Assembly: GCA_964017065.1 (NCBI GenBank)
Contig: OZ024788.1
Location: forward strand, 3,922,887 to 3,986,886
DNA length: 64,000 nt
DNA from: Haliclona indistincta
Lineage: Eukaryota > Porifera > Demospongiae > Haplosclerida > Chalinidae
Reading direction: 5' to 3'
Shown here: positions 1 through 11,346 of the stretch, in pieces
Layout of the letters: every line of letters starts with the position of its first letter
Position numbering within the stretch: the first letter of the stretch is position 1
Notes under the pieces: generated by a model
What the model was told of the DNA's origin: nothing
The model's database searches: none
Seen by the model: only the letters and a program-made list of their open reading frames with translations
Program-made: the position numbers and the translations under genes

Positions 1-1199
1 CTTGGTCAGAAAATTTTTTGTCACGGCTACCTGATTTTTACTACACTGTACTTTATGTACGCTAGAGCAGTCCGTAGTTTTACAATACATCTTATACTTG
101 TTCTATTGATAGATCATGCATGGTTTTAACTGTACAGTAAGTTTCAACGAGTAGAATGGAACAAAACAACGAAAAATAGTAGTGTGAATATATAATTAGC
201 TACGGCAAGTTCGTCCATTATGACAAGTTACAGTGCTTTTAATCTAGAGGAGCCACTTTTTATTCCCAGAGTTGTGTGTGTAGTTAGTCCACACAACTTT
301 CTACATAGCCCTTTCTATTGCATTAATGCAGATTGCAACTATGAGCATGAGAAAATGCAAGACACACGATGCTCTACAGCTCTCTCCCATTGAAGCTAAT
401 ACAATAGCGCCATGTTTGTGACATCACTATAATTTGTACAACGTCACGACGAACCACACCTACGACACAGCAGCCACAGTCTAGCGCCACAACGAGGCTC
501 GGCGGTTATTATTCCTCGAGCTTAGCTAATATCTATGCTGTAGAAGCACGCTTAAGAACGGGCAAAGCGCAAAACACAGCTTTTGATCGGCGCCATTCTT
601 GCCGCTCGACAGTGAGCGGCGCAGCGCACGCAGAAACACGTAGCGTAATCGATAAACGCTCTTATTGGATGAATATCATTATAACACGGCAGAGAATCGA
701 AGTCACAGCTAAAGTTGGTGTTCTCGCTGACCGCGTTTGCGCATGGAATAACGTATCGCGCTAGTTTAAAAACTAGTGAAAACTGCAAGTATCTGGCTAT
801 CCAGAGATCAAGTAGTTTTTCTTAACTCGCAAAGATGTCCAGATTTCAGCCTTAACACTTTTATCACCAAAAATCGCCAATTGCTGGTACATTTAGGGCT
901 CATACTTCACTATGCTTGGAAGTTAAGCTCTCTAACCTGCTGAGATTAAAACTGAATAGTCATTCAAGCAGACTGCCAAGGGAATTTTCTTAACTCAGCT
1001 CCATACTATTTTCCTGGCAAAGTTCAAAGTTCAAAGTTTATTATTGTTGCCCTCTACGGGATAATAATGACAAAAACAAGAACTAAGTAAATGAAATAAA
1101 AAAATATAGAGTCAGTCTGCGAACTTTAGACATGAGATTTTCTCAGCAAGGTTAATTAGATCATGAAAGTTCTTGTTCTCCAGCCATTGTATTGTGGCC
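1..1199. other. No gene recognised
   Basis: I see no convincing coding exon, RNA gene or clear repeat boundary in this stretch. Short reading frames on both strands have no recognisable motif. It ends at the TTAA that flanks the next element. Confidence 0.5.
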
Positions 1200-1456
1200 T
1201 TAAGGTGGCGGGTGCGCATGAAATCATTATAAGCCTGACTTTTTGTTAACTGTTTTTCTCTACTTATCTGCAGGCCAGAAGCTGCAAACTTGAACTACAC
1301 AGTTGTTTTATGATATACTCACTGTTTATGAACGGTTTTTAGCGATAAAACGCACAGCAGCGCTTGTTGGTACGGGCTCAAATGCGGACCGGACCGGACC
1401 GCGCGGACCAGCTCACGTGATCATTAGCCGTTCGACAGCCTGCTGAGCTGACGGCC

Positions 1457-2714
1457 GGTGTCACGGTGATATGCGACCCCCGGTGATGAGTGACCCCCGG
1501 TCACATATCACCGGTGATTTGTGACTCATGCCGCTCGCGGTGGGTCACATATCACCGCGCCGTGCGGCACGGCACGATCGGATAGCCTCGTTCTCGGTAT
1601 CGGCTTTGCAGCTGCTAGCCTGCTTGCAGCCACCACCGTGAGCGTCTGTGATCATGAAAATATCGAGGCTGTTGCACTGAACGTCTGTGATCAGGTTGAC
1701 TTCAGTTAAGATCTTGAACTAGTGGTAATGTGGACTGCAGTCTGGATCTGGATGGAGAAGAAGATCCTGTTGTGACGGTGAAATCAGTGAATATCTACCA
1801 AAAAAACTTGGTGTTGGTTAGATTGCAGGGTTTGTGAGCAGTCAAAATTATTATTGTCATGGAAAATAAACTCGATTGTGTTGCACTCAGATAGTAGATG
1901 CATGGATACATGCAGCTGGTTGTGGCAGAGTGTGATAAGGTATTAGCAATTGCAAGCTCAAACTGACATCTATACTTATGATGTACACTGACTGATGTGC
2001 ACATAAAGGTTCTTAGCTGAAGACTTTTTACACAAGTACCAGCAGAGGGTTATTCTAGCATCACCAAGTGGTTTAAACCGGAAAAATTGACATCGTTATA
2101 CATTCTTAGTAGTTTGATTCATTTTTAGGATGACCTAATCCAGAGTGATTTCATTTTATGCCCTGTGAACATGCAGAATCAATATTGGACGCTATTAATT
2201 TTGTGAGTATTATTAATTTGATCATGTACTTTATTTCTGTTTATAATTCATAATACTATTAGATGATGGATCTACGAGGGTCTATTCTTGTCTATCTATT
2301 TCAGGAATACTGAGAAGTTCTGCGCGGGATAACTGAGTGTTGCTGGACTTAAATGCTACAGTCATGTATAATTTATAACAATGGACAAGTGTAAATAATT
2401 ATGTCAATAATCCACTGATTTATAGCCAATTTTCTGCATGTTTGGATTGCATGGCTGTAATTAATTCTAGTTAAAATTATTTACACCACGCTCTGTTTCC
2501 AGAGGCAAGCAATAAAGCATTTAGAAATACTTGCCATGATATGCGCGGCTTTTTTTGTCAGAGGGGTCACATATCACCGAGGAGTCACACATCACCGCGG
2601 GACTTGCTGCTAGCTCCGGTGATATGTGACCCACCGTGCGCGGCGTGAGTCACAAATCACCGGTGATATGTGACCGGGGGTCACTCGTCACCGGGGGTCG
2701 CATATCACCGTAAC
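1457..2714. repeat. Inner foldback arms made of short diverged repeats
   Basis: Inside the 2.4-kb element lies a second inverted pair, about 1457-1560 and 2612-2714. Both arms are built from variants of GGTCACATATCACCGG and GGTGATTTGTGACTC, so each arm is itself full of short inverted repeats. Outer ends read GGTGTCACGGTGATATGCG and its near complement. No clear target duplication was found. The 1-kb core (1566-2560) shows no recognised protein. Confidence 0.55.
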
Positions 2715-2762
2715 ACCTGTCGTATTGCAGAGCGGACGATACGTCATGTGATGGCAGTTCGT

Positions 2763-3115
2763 GTTCTGCTGCTTGCATGCTTCCATGGTTCTGCTGCTTG
2801 CATGCTTACTGAGTCACGTTCTGCTGCTTGCATGCTTACTGAGTTCTGCTGTTTGCATCCTTCCATGGTTCTACTGCTTGCATGCTTACTGAGTTCTGCT
2901 GCTTACATGCTTCCATGGTTCTGCTGCTTGCATGCTACCAAGGTTCTGCTGCTTACATGACTCCATAGTTCTGCTGCTTGCATGCTTCTATGACTGTTTT
3001 GATGCTTCCATAGATCTACTGCATGCATAATACGTGCTGTCATAATTATTATGCATCTGCTAATTGCATGCTACCATACATGCTACTGCACCGAGGCATC
3101 TGCATCTTTGGTGCT
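2763..3115 (-). repeat. 25-bp minisatellite and conserved flank, copy 1
   Basis: Tandem variants of TTCTGCTGCTTGCATGC with spacers such as ttccatgg or ttactgag run from 2763 to about 2995. They are followed by a unique stretch with TGCATCTGCTAATTGCATGC and the end CACCGAGGCATCTGCATC. The same order recurs at 18490-19092. Read on the minus strand, the end matches the left ends at 12171 and 14755 (motif GATGCCTCGGTGG), so this is one end of a dispersed family. The apparent Leu/Cys-rich reading frames are a by-product of the repeat. Confidence 0.7.
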
Positions 3116-3921
3116 ATTTTTTATTATTATTTCCACTGACTTCACTGTTTACCAGAAATGTAATCTGTCTTTGTTTCACTGGTTGGCCTTTGTATTAGCT
3201 TTCGCTAGTTGTCACACCTGCCTTTGGCAAAGATTTTTAAAAAATGCCAAATGAGCTAATGATAAAAGTAAGCATAAGTCAAATAAGTAACACAGGAGTG
3301 CAGTCACTTAATTCGGCAGCAGATCTCAACATCTGTTCCCCAAGTGTAGCTTTTATTAATTCTGTCAACATGTTTCACTACAGTAGATGGGTGGCACAAT
3401 AGAACGAAAGGTCTGGGGTTCTTCTCAATAATTAACTTCCGCGATCAATGAATGTTCTTACAGATTGGTGATTTTCTTCTGTTCATACATGCACCAATTG
3501 CAAGATGAAATAGAAACTTCAAAACAGGTACATGTAGTTGCCATCACCAATATTATAATGTAATCAGAAGCTGACATCAATGATTGTTAACAATTAGTGC
3601 ATGTACACTTATTGAAACTGTGATGTCATCATGGTCCTCAGCATGCAGTAGCTTAAAAATTGCAGCACGACTACGCGCACTACATGTGTATGCGAAAACT
3701 TTGCCGCGCGCCGCTGGGTAATGATCACGTGAGCTGGTCCGCGCGGTCCGGTCCGGTCCGCATTTGAGCCCGTACCGCGCTGGTTCACGACGGGCAGCGC
3801 GACGGCGCCTATTCAGGCTATTGTACCACTTTACTCGAGCGTCCTAGGTCCTGCAACGCTACAGACCATCGACATGATCACCTAGTATCCCTTTTTTCGA
3901 TATTCGATTCCTAAGTAAAAA

Positions 3922-4151
3922 AAAAAAAACCTGGATCACCAAACTCTAGCATTAAAGTATGCACGCCTACAATACACAACTTTTTATGAACCATTTCGTG
4001 CTCACATCGTGTTTGCAATTCCAGCGCTCAAGCGCCTAGACTGTTCATACGTGTCTTCTCCAGGTGACCAAGTATGCTTTTTGCTGTTTTCTGCCCGTGG
4101 CGCGAGTTATGGCTGCTGAAGTTCTGCGTGGGCGTATGCGTTTGCCAGTTT
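3922..4151. other. Loop of the foldback element
   Basis: This is the unpaired centre between the two arms of the TTAA-flanked element. It has an A run at 3919-3928 and no recognisable gene. Confidence 0.5.
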
Positions 4152-4786
4152 TACTTACTTAGGAATCGAATATCGAAAAAGGGATACTAGGTGATCATGT
4201 CGATGGTATGAGAAAGCTCTGTGGCGATCTGTAGCGTTGCAGGACCTAGGACGCTCGAGTAAAGTGGTACAATAGGCGCCGTCGCGCTGCCCGTCGTGAA
4301 CAAGCGCTGCTGTGCGTTTTATCGCTAAAAACCGTTCATAAACAGTGAGTATATCATAAAACAACTGTGTAGTGCAAGTTTGCAGCTTCTGGCCTGCAGA
4401 TAAGTAGAGAAAAACAGTTAACAAAAAGTCAGGCTTATAATGATATTCATGCGCACCCGCCACCTTAACACATTTTTTCATAATTGCAAACCAATGCCTG
4501 GTACACAAGCAGCAACAACTTTACTGTCAACTAGCATAATCAGTCCAGATTTTCTACACACACTACGGAATGGTGTGTGCACACTCATAGCAAATTTCAG
4601 TCCAATAGCAACTCTTTACCACACTACTTTATTTGAAGATGGAGGTTCTCCTTTACTTATTCCTTAATAATTATATACAAACAGTGCATTATAATTAAAA
4701 ATTTTGTTGCATAAGTAACTTCAGTTATCAAAATGTGAGAACAAGGAAAAAACTAGTGAAATAAATAAGCAAAGAACAACATATCA

Positions 4787-4985
4787 ATACTTTTCCTGGT
4801 TTGTCAAATTCTCAGCCACATATACTAGTTCTCCTGGTTGTATTCTACCACCGCCATCAACTGCAATTACTGTTTCAGTTCTTTTCTGCTCATGTGTCTC
4901 AAAATTTCTAGTTTCATTGCTGACATTGTACGTACATGTGGTTGACCTCCGACAGTAGTTGTTGGGTGGGGCTCGTCATTGTTTC
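4787..4985 (-). other. Coding-like stretch, possible exon remnant
   Basis: On the minus strand an open frame of about 60 codons reads through NYCRRSTT, then NVSNETRNFETHEQKRTE, then a GGGRIQPGELVYVAE segment, and stops at 4787. Composition is protein-like, and the first part (about 40 bases, CACCCAACAACTAC to GGAGGTCAACCA) recurs at 24118-24160 on the plus strand. I do not recognise the family and see no splice sites that fix the ends. It may be an exon or the relic of a repeat. Confidence 0.25.
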
Positions 4986-5001
4986 GCGTCTGTTAACTAC
5001 C

Positions 5002-5183
5002 ATTAGCTCAATTGAAGTAGAGAAACATGTGAATCTACAGCGTTGCTGTGCTGAAGTATTTGATCACTGGCAGAAGAACCCCACCCCTCAGCGACCGTTC
5101 TGTTGGACACCATTGTCAAAGTGTTGAAGTCACCCTCTGTTAATGAACCAGTACTAGGTAGGAAAATTTCACAATTTTGCTGA
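5002..5183 (+). pseudogene. Death-domain C-terminal fragment
   Basis: Translation gives [14 protein letters not shown], then the family signature [16 protein letters not shown], then, after a frame change, VKVLKSPSVNEPVL and a terminal QFC before the stop. This is the second half of the Death domain found in the UBL-Death genes, without any UBL part. One frame disruption sits just after the FCW tryptophan. It lies tail-to-tail with a transporter terminal exon (5254-5482), the arrangement seen at the intact locus at 53.5 kb, so it is a relic of the same duplicated unit. Confidence 0.75.
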
Positions 5184-5253
5184 CATGTACATCAATGTTC
5201 ATTAATTTTTTCTCATTCATAATATTTTTTTCATAATATAATTTTGAATATTT

Positions 5254-5482
5254 CTAAACTTTATCATGATCATGTGATGTCGTCACTGATGAGTGTTTCT
5301 GTTCTTGTCTCTGGTTTACTAACTCGTGTTCTTCTGTTTCTCTACTGACGATATCTTCATCATTGTTCACTACTTTCTGCTTGTTGATGGTCTGGGGCAG
5401 GCAAGCCACCATCACCATCACTACCAGTATGCTGATACCAAATATGACAAAGATGAGATTGTAGTTCAGAGGAAAGCCGAGA
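5254..5482 (-). pseudogene. ZIFL-like MFS transporter terminal exon, truncated copy
   Basis: The minus-strand frame carries GLGFPLNYNLIFVIFG, the hydrophobic segment ISILVVMVMVACLPQ, and the cytoplasmic tail with NNDEDIVSRETEEHEL and TTSHDHDKV before the stop. It matches the last exon of the transporter gene at 9738-10020. Homology stops near 5482, where an unrelated repeat starts at about 5505, so the splice acceptor and first part of the exon are gone. Confidence 0.75.
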
Positions 5483-5504
5483 CCACTAGCCGAGACCAGA
5501 GGAG

Positions 5505-5955
5505 ACGTATTATTATAATTTTTATTATGGCTCTCCATAAGCACAATACTTTACTGTATTGTTGATGACGATCTTTGAGGGGTCAGCGGGGGTGATGTTG
5601 TTGCGTTTTTCTTGTGTTCAAGGAGAGTGTTCGGCTACTTCTGCTGGTCATCGTTTAGCACAAGGATGGGTGTATGCTAGCAGCACTAAATTAGCCAGCT
5701 CCTCTACTTCGTTGGACGTAGCGAGTGGTGAAACGAAAATACAGAGATTCTACCGATCTTAGGGAAATTCGTACACGTGTCTATTATTGTTTGTTGTCGC
5801 CTTCAGGAAGGACGCTGGAGCTAACGGTTTGCTGTGTCTTCTACACATGCAAGTGGCTATAGTTTGCTGTGGCAGACACCGTCTTAGCTGCGTTGGTTTT
5901 GCTGGCAATAGCGTACGAATATACATGTTGGCCGAATATAGATAATTTACTCTAA
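5505..5955 (+). repeat. Copy of the 420-bp palindrome-arm repeat
   Basis: This segment matches both arms of the large palindrome at 21406-22259, including a conserved 67-codon frame (5559-5762) that starts MLMTIFEGSAGV and ends KIQRFYRS. It begins with GAGACGTATTATTATAA, which is the centre of the other palindrome. It interrupts the transporter exon, so it arrived after that duplication. The conserved frame has no recognised domain; conservation may just reflect recent copying. Confidence 0.65.
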
Positions 5956-6721
5956 TAACAGCCTACGATCACGTGCGCATACCAACCTCCTCTGCCCCGG
6001 AAGGGTGACCGGAATTAAGGTGGCGGTGCGCCAATTTAATGAGATTCATGACTTAACAAGTAGCTTTATTTTTCAGCAATGGTATTTGTGCAGGCATGCT
6101 CCAGTATGCAATTTGTTTTGTCTATCGATAAACATCGATTAAAGCAAGTTTCAGTCACGAAGTATTTAGCTAACGTGGAGCGGCTCGCTCGCCCAGTAAA
6201 GACCGGTCTGTGGCTGTTATCTCCAGTTCGGCTTGCTTGCTCCGGAAAGAACTTCGTTTGCAGCTTTAAAATTCCAGCGCGCACAGACGTATAGAGCGAT
6301 TTTTCGATACTCCCTTGTTAACCCTGCAAAACGGCAAGCTTAGACCAGAAAAAGTTCTTTAAAAAAATTCTGGATCGAATTACGGAAATTCGCTCTATAC
6401 GTCTGTGGGCAAGATGCTGCTGCGTTTGAAGCGCGTCGATCTATTGCTCGACAGTCGAGATAGCAGCCACAGACGCTTCATGTATTATTTCCCCCATACT
6501 GTTATGTAAATCGCTGTAGTTATAAAGTCTAGTTATTAATAAAACGCACGTTGCGTGGGTGTTCTGAGCGCCCGTTGGCTTGCGCCGATTAAGCTTTTAA
6601 TTTTGCCTATTTATTATACTTTTCAGCAATGCTTTAATTTTTCTCCTATTATGCTTCAATTTTTTCCTATTATGCTACGTAATGCCAGGTGCCTATTGAT
6701 TATAATGACCCAGTTCAGAAG
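5956..6721. other. No gene recognised; small inverted repeat inside
   Basis: Nothing coding was recognised. A 130-bp unit at about 6283-6412 has inverted ends CACAGACGTATAGAGCGA and TCGCTCTATACGTCTGTG, which looks like a small MITE, but I found no target duplication. Confidence 0.4.
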
Positions 6722-6911
6722 CTGTGGGCGCTCTCAGCCTATCTAGTATCGATACCGAAGTGCTGGAAGTGCCACTACTAGTGCCTGTTCCTTCATTCAC
6801 CGAAACTGCCACTTCACCCTCGGCCAAGTACCCAAGTTCGTCGTCATCACTAATGTCTGCAGAGTCTACTAGATCCTACACTCGTGCTCGAGCAATCGAG
6901 CTTGCCGCCAT
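6722..6911 (-). pseudogene. N-terminal fragment of a transposon-type protein
   Basis: From an ATG at 6909-6911 the minus strand reads MAASSIARARV, a stop, then an acidic stretch (SADISDDDELGYLAEGEV), a Ser/Thr-rich stretch, and SILDRLRAPTASEL. The last motif resembles the start of DNA-transposon proteins that I recall from sponges and cnidarians, in which a basic segment would follow. Here the match ends at once. One in-frame stop and the abrupt end make it a relic. Family assignment is weak. Confidence 0.35.
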
Positions 6912-6979
6912 TTTAGCATACGCCTACTACCACGCCCATTGTATGACGTCATTTAGGATAAAATTAATTGTACCTATTA

Positions 6980-7154
6980 CAGTTGTTTGCGAAGATCTTG
7001 CATAACGGAAGCAATAGCGGAAGTGTGACGCTGGCCAATCAAATTCACTTTTGGTCACGTGTACAGCTTCAATTAGTCACGCCTACGTGCGTTTGATTGG
7101 CAACGTCATACTTCCGCTTTCGCTTCCGTTATGCAAGATCTTCGCAAACAACTG
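6980..7154. mobile_element. 175-bp MITE with TA target duplication
   Basis: Ends read CAGTTGTTTGCGAAGATCTT and the reverse complement, with inverted repeats of about 33 bp, flanked by TA at 6978-6979 and 7155-7156. TA duplication suggests the Tc1/mariner group. The subterminal core AGATCTTGCA is shared with the MITE at 22658-22841, so both may be mobilised by the same source. It ends about 80 bp upstream of the UBL-Death gene at 7236. Confidence 0.75.
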
Positions 7155-7235
7155 TACATGTATGCTAGCATGCATTATGCTATCATACCGAAAATTCCAA
7201 AAATTATGCTAAAATAATCGGCTCAAGCCTATCTA

Positions 7236-8859
7236 ATGGCGTCTTATTTTCGCGGGCCAACTAATGCACGCACAAGAATCGGCGAGACGCTAAGTCTTAC
7301 TGTTAGTCCAGACGAATCTATCGAGAATGTCAAACAAAAGCTCCAGGACCAGATCGGGATACCACCTGACCAGCAGCGCCTCATCTTTTCTGAGCAGCAT
7401 CTTGAAGACAAGCGTATCTTGAGTGATTATAACATTCATAAAGACTCCACTCGGACGCTTCACCTTGTACTTCGTCTAAAGAGTCAAATGCACATTTTTG
7501 TTGAAAACACTTCTGGCAACACAGTCACTCTTGAGGTTCATCCAGATCATTCAATCGAAACCATCAAGCATCATCTTCAAGATTTGATTCGACCTCACCG
7601 ACATTCTCTGGTCTTTGCTGGCAAACAGCTTGAGGATTGTAATACCTTGAGATACTACAACATACAAAATAAATCAACTTTCACCTTGTTCCTTGTGATA
7701 CCATGCTGATTTATGTTAAAACCCTTACCGATAAGACTATCACACGTGAGGCTGTCTCAGCTGACTCCATTGAATATGTCAAGCAGATGATCCAGGAAAA
7801 GGAGGGGATTCCAATTGACAAGCAGCGTCTCATCTTTGCTGCCAAGCAGCTTGAAGATCGTCATACCCTAGGTTATTACTACATTCAGAACGAATCATAT
7901 ATCCATCTTATTCTTCGTCTGAGTGGTGGTATGCAGATTTTTGTCGAGACACTTACTGGCAAGACTATCACTCTTGATGTTGATCCAGCTGACTCCATTG
8001 AGAATTGTAAACAGAAAATTCAGGACAAGGAGGGAATTCCCCCTGACCAGCAACGTCTCATCTTTGCTGAAAGGCAACTAGAGGATGGTCGTACTTTGAG
8101 TGACTACAACATTCAAAAAGAGTCGATTCTTCACCTTGTTCTTTGTTTGAGAGGAGATAACTCAATACCTGATATGCAGATTTTTGTTGAATCCTCTTTT
8201 GCCGAGACAATAACTTTTTTGGTAACCAAAACCGAATTCGTTAAGGATGTCAAACAGAAGATCAAAAAAATTACCAAAGTTCCACCTGATCAGCAACGTC
8301 TTACATATTCTGGACTTATTCTTGAAGACGGACGACGCCTATGCGAGTACAATATCAGTACTGATTCTACGATAACGTTAGCTCATGTGATTGAAATCTA
8401 TGTCATTATAATTGATAATGAGCAAATCACAAGAGTCCCACAGGGAGTGGGAGTGAAGCTTGCTGCTGAAGTAAAACTTTCTGATTCTCGTACAGTAAAG
8501 CATACATATGAGTCTTGTAGTGAAATCCAGAAATCATCCTTAGCTCATCCACTTGATAGTAGTCCTACAGAACGACAAGAACTGACTTTACGTCTTTTCA
8601 AGCAAACGTAGCATCAGTCATCCTTGACAAGTGGGAAGATGTGGCTATTGAACTAGACCTACCAATGGCTACCATTACTACTATCGAAAGAGAGAGACAA
8701 GGAAATTTCCGACATTGCTTTGCTAAAGTATTTGATCACTGGCAGAAGAACCCCACCCCTCAGCGACCGTTCTGTTGGGACACTGTTGTCAAAGTGCTGA
8801 AGTCACCCTCTGTTAATGAACCAGTACTAGCTAGAAACATATCACAACAATTTTGCTGA
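7236..8859 (+). pseudogene. Poly-UBL Death-domain gene, disrupted (locus A)
   Basis: The locus encodes five ubiquitin-like modules, a linker and a Death domain, in three frames. Frame 1 (7236-7709) holds UBL1 and UBL2. Frame 2 (7703-8611) holds UBL3, UBL4 and UBL5 and the linker with [16 protein letters not shown]. Frame 3 (to 8859) holds the Death domain with [16 protein letters not shown] and ends ISQQFC. UBL4 is the closest to ubiquitin, with [18 protein letters not shown] and [17 protein letters not shown]. Comparison with paralogues shows two single-base losses, near 7700 and near 8597. The first leaves ATGCTGA, where a start overlaps the stop. No introns are seen. The N-terminus lacks the MGNL start of the related loci at 48.3 and 58.1 kb. 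Disruption could be assembly error, but two lesions favour a pseudogene. Confidence 0.8.
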
Positions 8860-9737
8860 CGTTGTACATTGTACATGTAGCAGTGAGGTATTTTTTCTCA
8901 CTCATTAATACTTTTTGTCATACAATTATAAATATTTTTTCACATGTACATTGTTTTATGTTTTTATTTTTTTCTCCTTCTTACACACAATTTTAAAATT
9001 ATTTCCTCTTTTGTCATTACCAATTTTGAAATTAAACTTTAGTCCCAATTCAATATCCGGTCGGAGTCAAAGGTCCTGTTTCGCACTCCTAGAAACGACA
9101 AGTTTCTTCTACACGAGTTGTTGCCGTTCCTCACTATAATTATGCAGACAGCAGCTGTTGTGGTTGTCGCCAGTACGCACAAGCAAGCTGAGTTCATTTG
9201 CGTGCTTTGGAGAGCGATCATCCATGCATCAGGACCTAGCATTGGAAACAATTAGAAAAAACAGTTTGTCCTTCAAAGTCTGCTGTATGTCAATGCACAC
9301 ATTCATGTACCTGTTGGTGAGTATTAGAATCCTGGTCGTAGTAGTACTGGTATGGCTGTAAAGTGATGGGTGTCACTGGCTTGTGGACAGTAATAGCCCA
9401 AGTGATCGGTAAATCAGTAGAGTGACTGCAGTGCTGGAATAGCTGCTATTAAGAATTGACAGTAGCAACTGTATACATCACTGGAACATGAATTATTTTT
9501 GGAAGGCTTGCTCCACCCACAAATACATGGTGTAGTTGCATTTTGAATACTTTAACCTGTATTATAGTATACTTTCAGCAAAACTGAGAAGACTAGACTA
9601 GAGCTCCACCTAATAATTTATTTATGTTAATGAACCAGTACTAGCTAGAAAAATGTCAACAATTTTGCTGTCGTTGCACATGTACATCAATGTTCATTTT
9701 TCTCATTCATTAATAATAATTTTGTTATTGAATATTT
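8860..9737. other. Spacer between locus A and the transporter gene
   Basis: No gene was recognised. A short remnant at about 9628-9680 matches the last codons and 3' flank of the Death-domain genes (AATGAACCAGTACTAGCTAG), so a second, nearly deleted copy once lay here, tail-to-tail with the transporter. Confidence 0.5.
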
Positions 9738-10965
9738 TTAAACTTTATCATGATCATGTGATGTCGTCACTGATGAGTGTTTCTGTTCTTGTCTCTGGTT
9801 TACTAACTCGTGTTCTTCTGTTTCTCTACCGACGATATCTTCATCATTGTTCACTACTTTCTGCTTGTTGATGGTCTGGGGCAGGCAAGCCACCATCACC
9901 ATCACTACCAGCATGATGATACCAAATATGATAAAGATGAGATTGTAGTTCAGAGGAAAGCCGAGACCATTAGTCAGTGAGACAGAGTAGACACTACCAG
10001 CAAACACTGGAGCTACTGTCCTGCAGTATACAAGAGGGGAAAAAATAATTTTTGACAATAGGTTGGATTGCAAACTTACAAACCATGTCTGGACATGGCA
10101 ATGTAAGCCATTAGCTGCACACAATTACACAACAAATATGTGTGCATAGATTGTACACTGTGAATATCATCATGTTGCTTGTGAATATTGTTATGTGGCG
10201 ACCACAACAGAGCTGTATGGGAGTGGATCTCCTCTCTGTAGCTCGGTAAATGGCGACTTTCTGGTGAACAGTTTCTGCGTCAAAGTTAGCGAACGTTATG
10301 ACCTTGTTGTCCCGTTTGTATGAAATCAAGAGCAGTGTCAATGGGTAAAAAGCTTGTCTAAAAAAGTTGCTGTTCGAGAGTTATGGCTCAAAGAAGGCGA
10401 GTAGTCGCCTGGACTTTTAGATACGGACTCAATTATCTGCGCTAGCTTACTGCGACGCCTACAGACTCTCAATGGCATTTGTTCGCTAAGGCTGGGACAA
10501 AAGTTGACCCAGAAGCTTAGAAAAATCATGATGCACGTTACGGCTACACATACCCAAACCGCTGGTCTGGTTAGCTCAAACTACTTGGTCTACCTTACAG
10601 CTGGAAATTTCGTGAGAGAAAAATAGATTTAAAATGCACTAAAACAAAATATTTGCTGATCTTTCCCATAAAAACATTCACGAACAGAGTCAGTAATTTT
10701 TCAAAAATATTTTCCCGCAATACGATAACTATCATACATCTTGTGAACTGTAAATACCTATCCCTGAGTCACCTGAATAATGCAGTGAGTGTGGTCCCTA
10801 GTCCATTGACTGCTCCGAGCTTATCAAACGTGACAGAGTTATTGATAAAGAGGAAGAGAGCTCCAAAACAAAGAGTTCCTGACAACCGTAGCATCATGAG
10901 AACAACAATCAAGAATGACCATAATAGATACACACTGGAGAGAGAGAGACGTACAGAGAGAGGGG

Positions 10966-11030
<65 letters not shown>

Positions 11031-11077
11031 AGGGAGGGAGGGAGAGAGGGAGGGAGGGAGGGAGGGAGGGAGGGAGG

Positions 11078-11118
<41 letters not shown>

Positions 11119-11279
11119 AGGGAGGAGAGAGAGAGAGGGAGGGAGGGAGGGGGAGAGAGTGAGAGAGAGAGATAGAGAGAGAGGGAGGGAGGGAGAGAGG
11201 GGGAGAGAGAGTGAGTGAGAGAGAGAGAGAGAGAGGGGGGGAGGGAGGGAGGGAGGGAGGAAGAGAGAGAGAGAGAGAT

Positions 11280-11346
<67 letters not shown>

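Larger units (their letters stand above)
1369..3776. mobile_element. 2.4-kb inverted-repeat element with 9-bp target duplication (MULE-like)
   Basis: The termini start GGTACGGGCTCAAATGCGG and end with the reverse complement; the inverted repeats run about 58 bp (1369-1426 and 3719-3776). The flanks are gcgcttgtt (1360-1368) and gcgctggtt (3777-3785), a 9-bp duplication with one mismatch. Removing the element restores the sequence found in the other arm of the host foldback near 4290-4310, which proves the insertion. Nine-bp duplications are typical of Mutator-like elements. I see no transposase reading frame inside, so it is non-autonomous. Confidence 0.75.
1204..4464. mobile_element. TTAA-flanked foldback element with a nested insertion
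   Basis: The element is bounded by TTAA at 1200-1203 and 4465-4468. Its ends read GGTGGCGGGTGCGCATGAA and the reverse complement. The left arm is split: 1204-1368 and 3786-3921 together match the right arm 4152-4464 in inverted orientation, leaving a loop of about 230 bases. The split is caused by a second element (1369-3776). TTAA target duplications are known for piggyBac and Kolobok elements, but no transposase is visible here, so it is non-autonomous and the superfamily is inferred only from TTAA. A similar end, TTAAGGTGGCGGTGCGCC, occurs at 6015. Confidence 0.7.
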
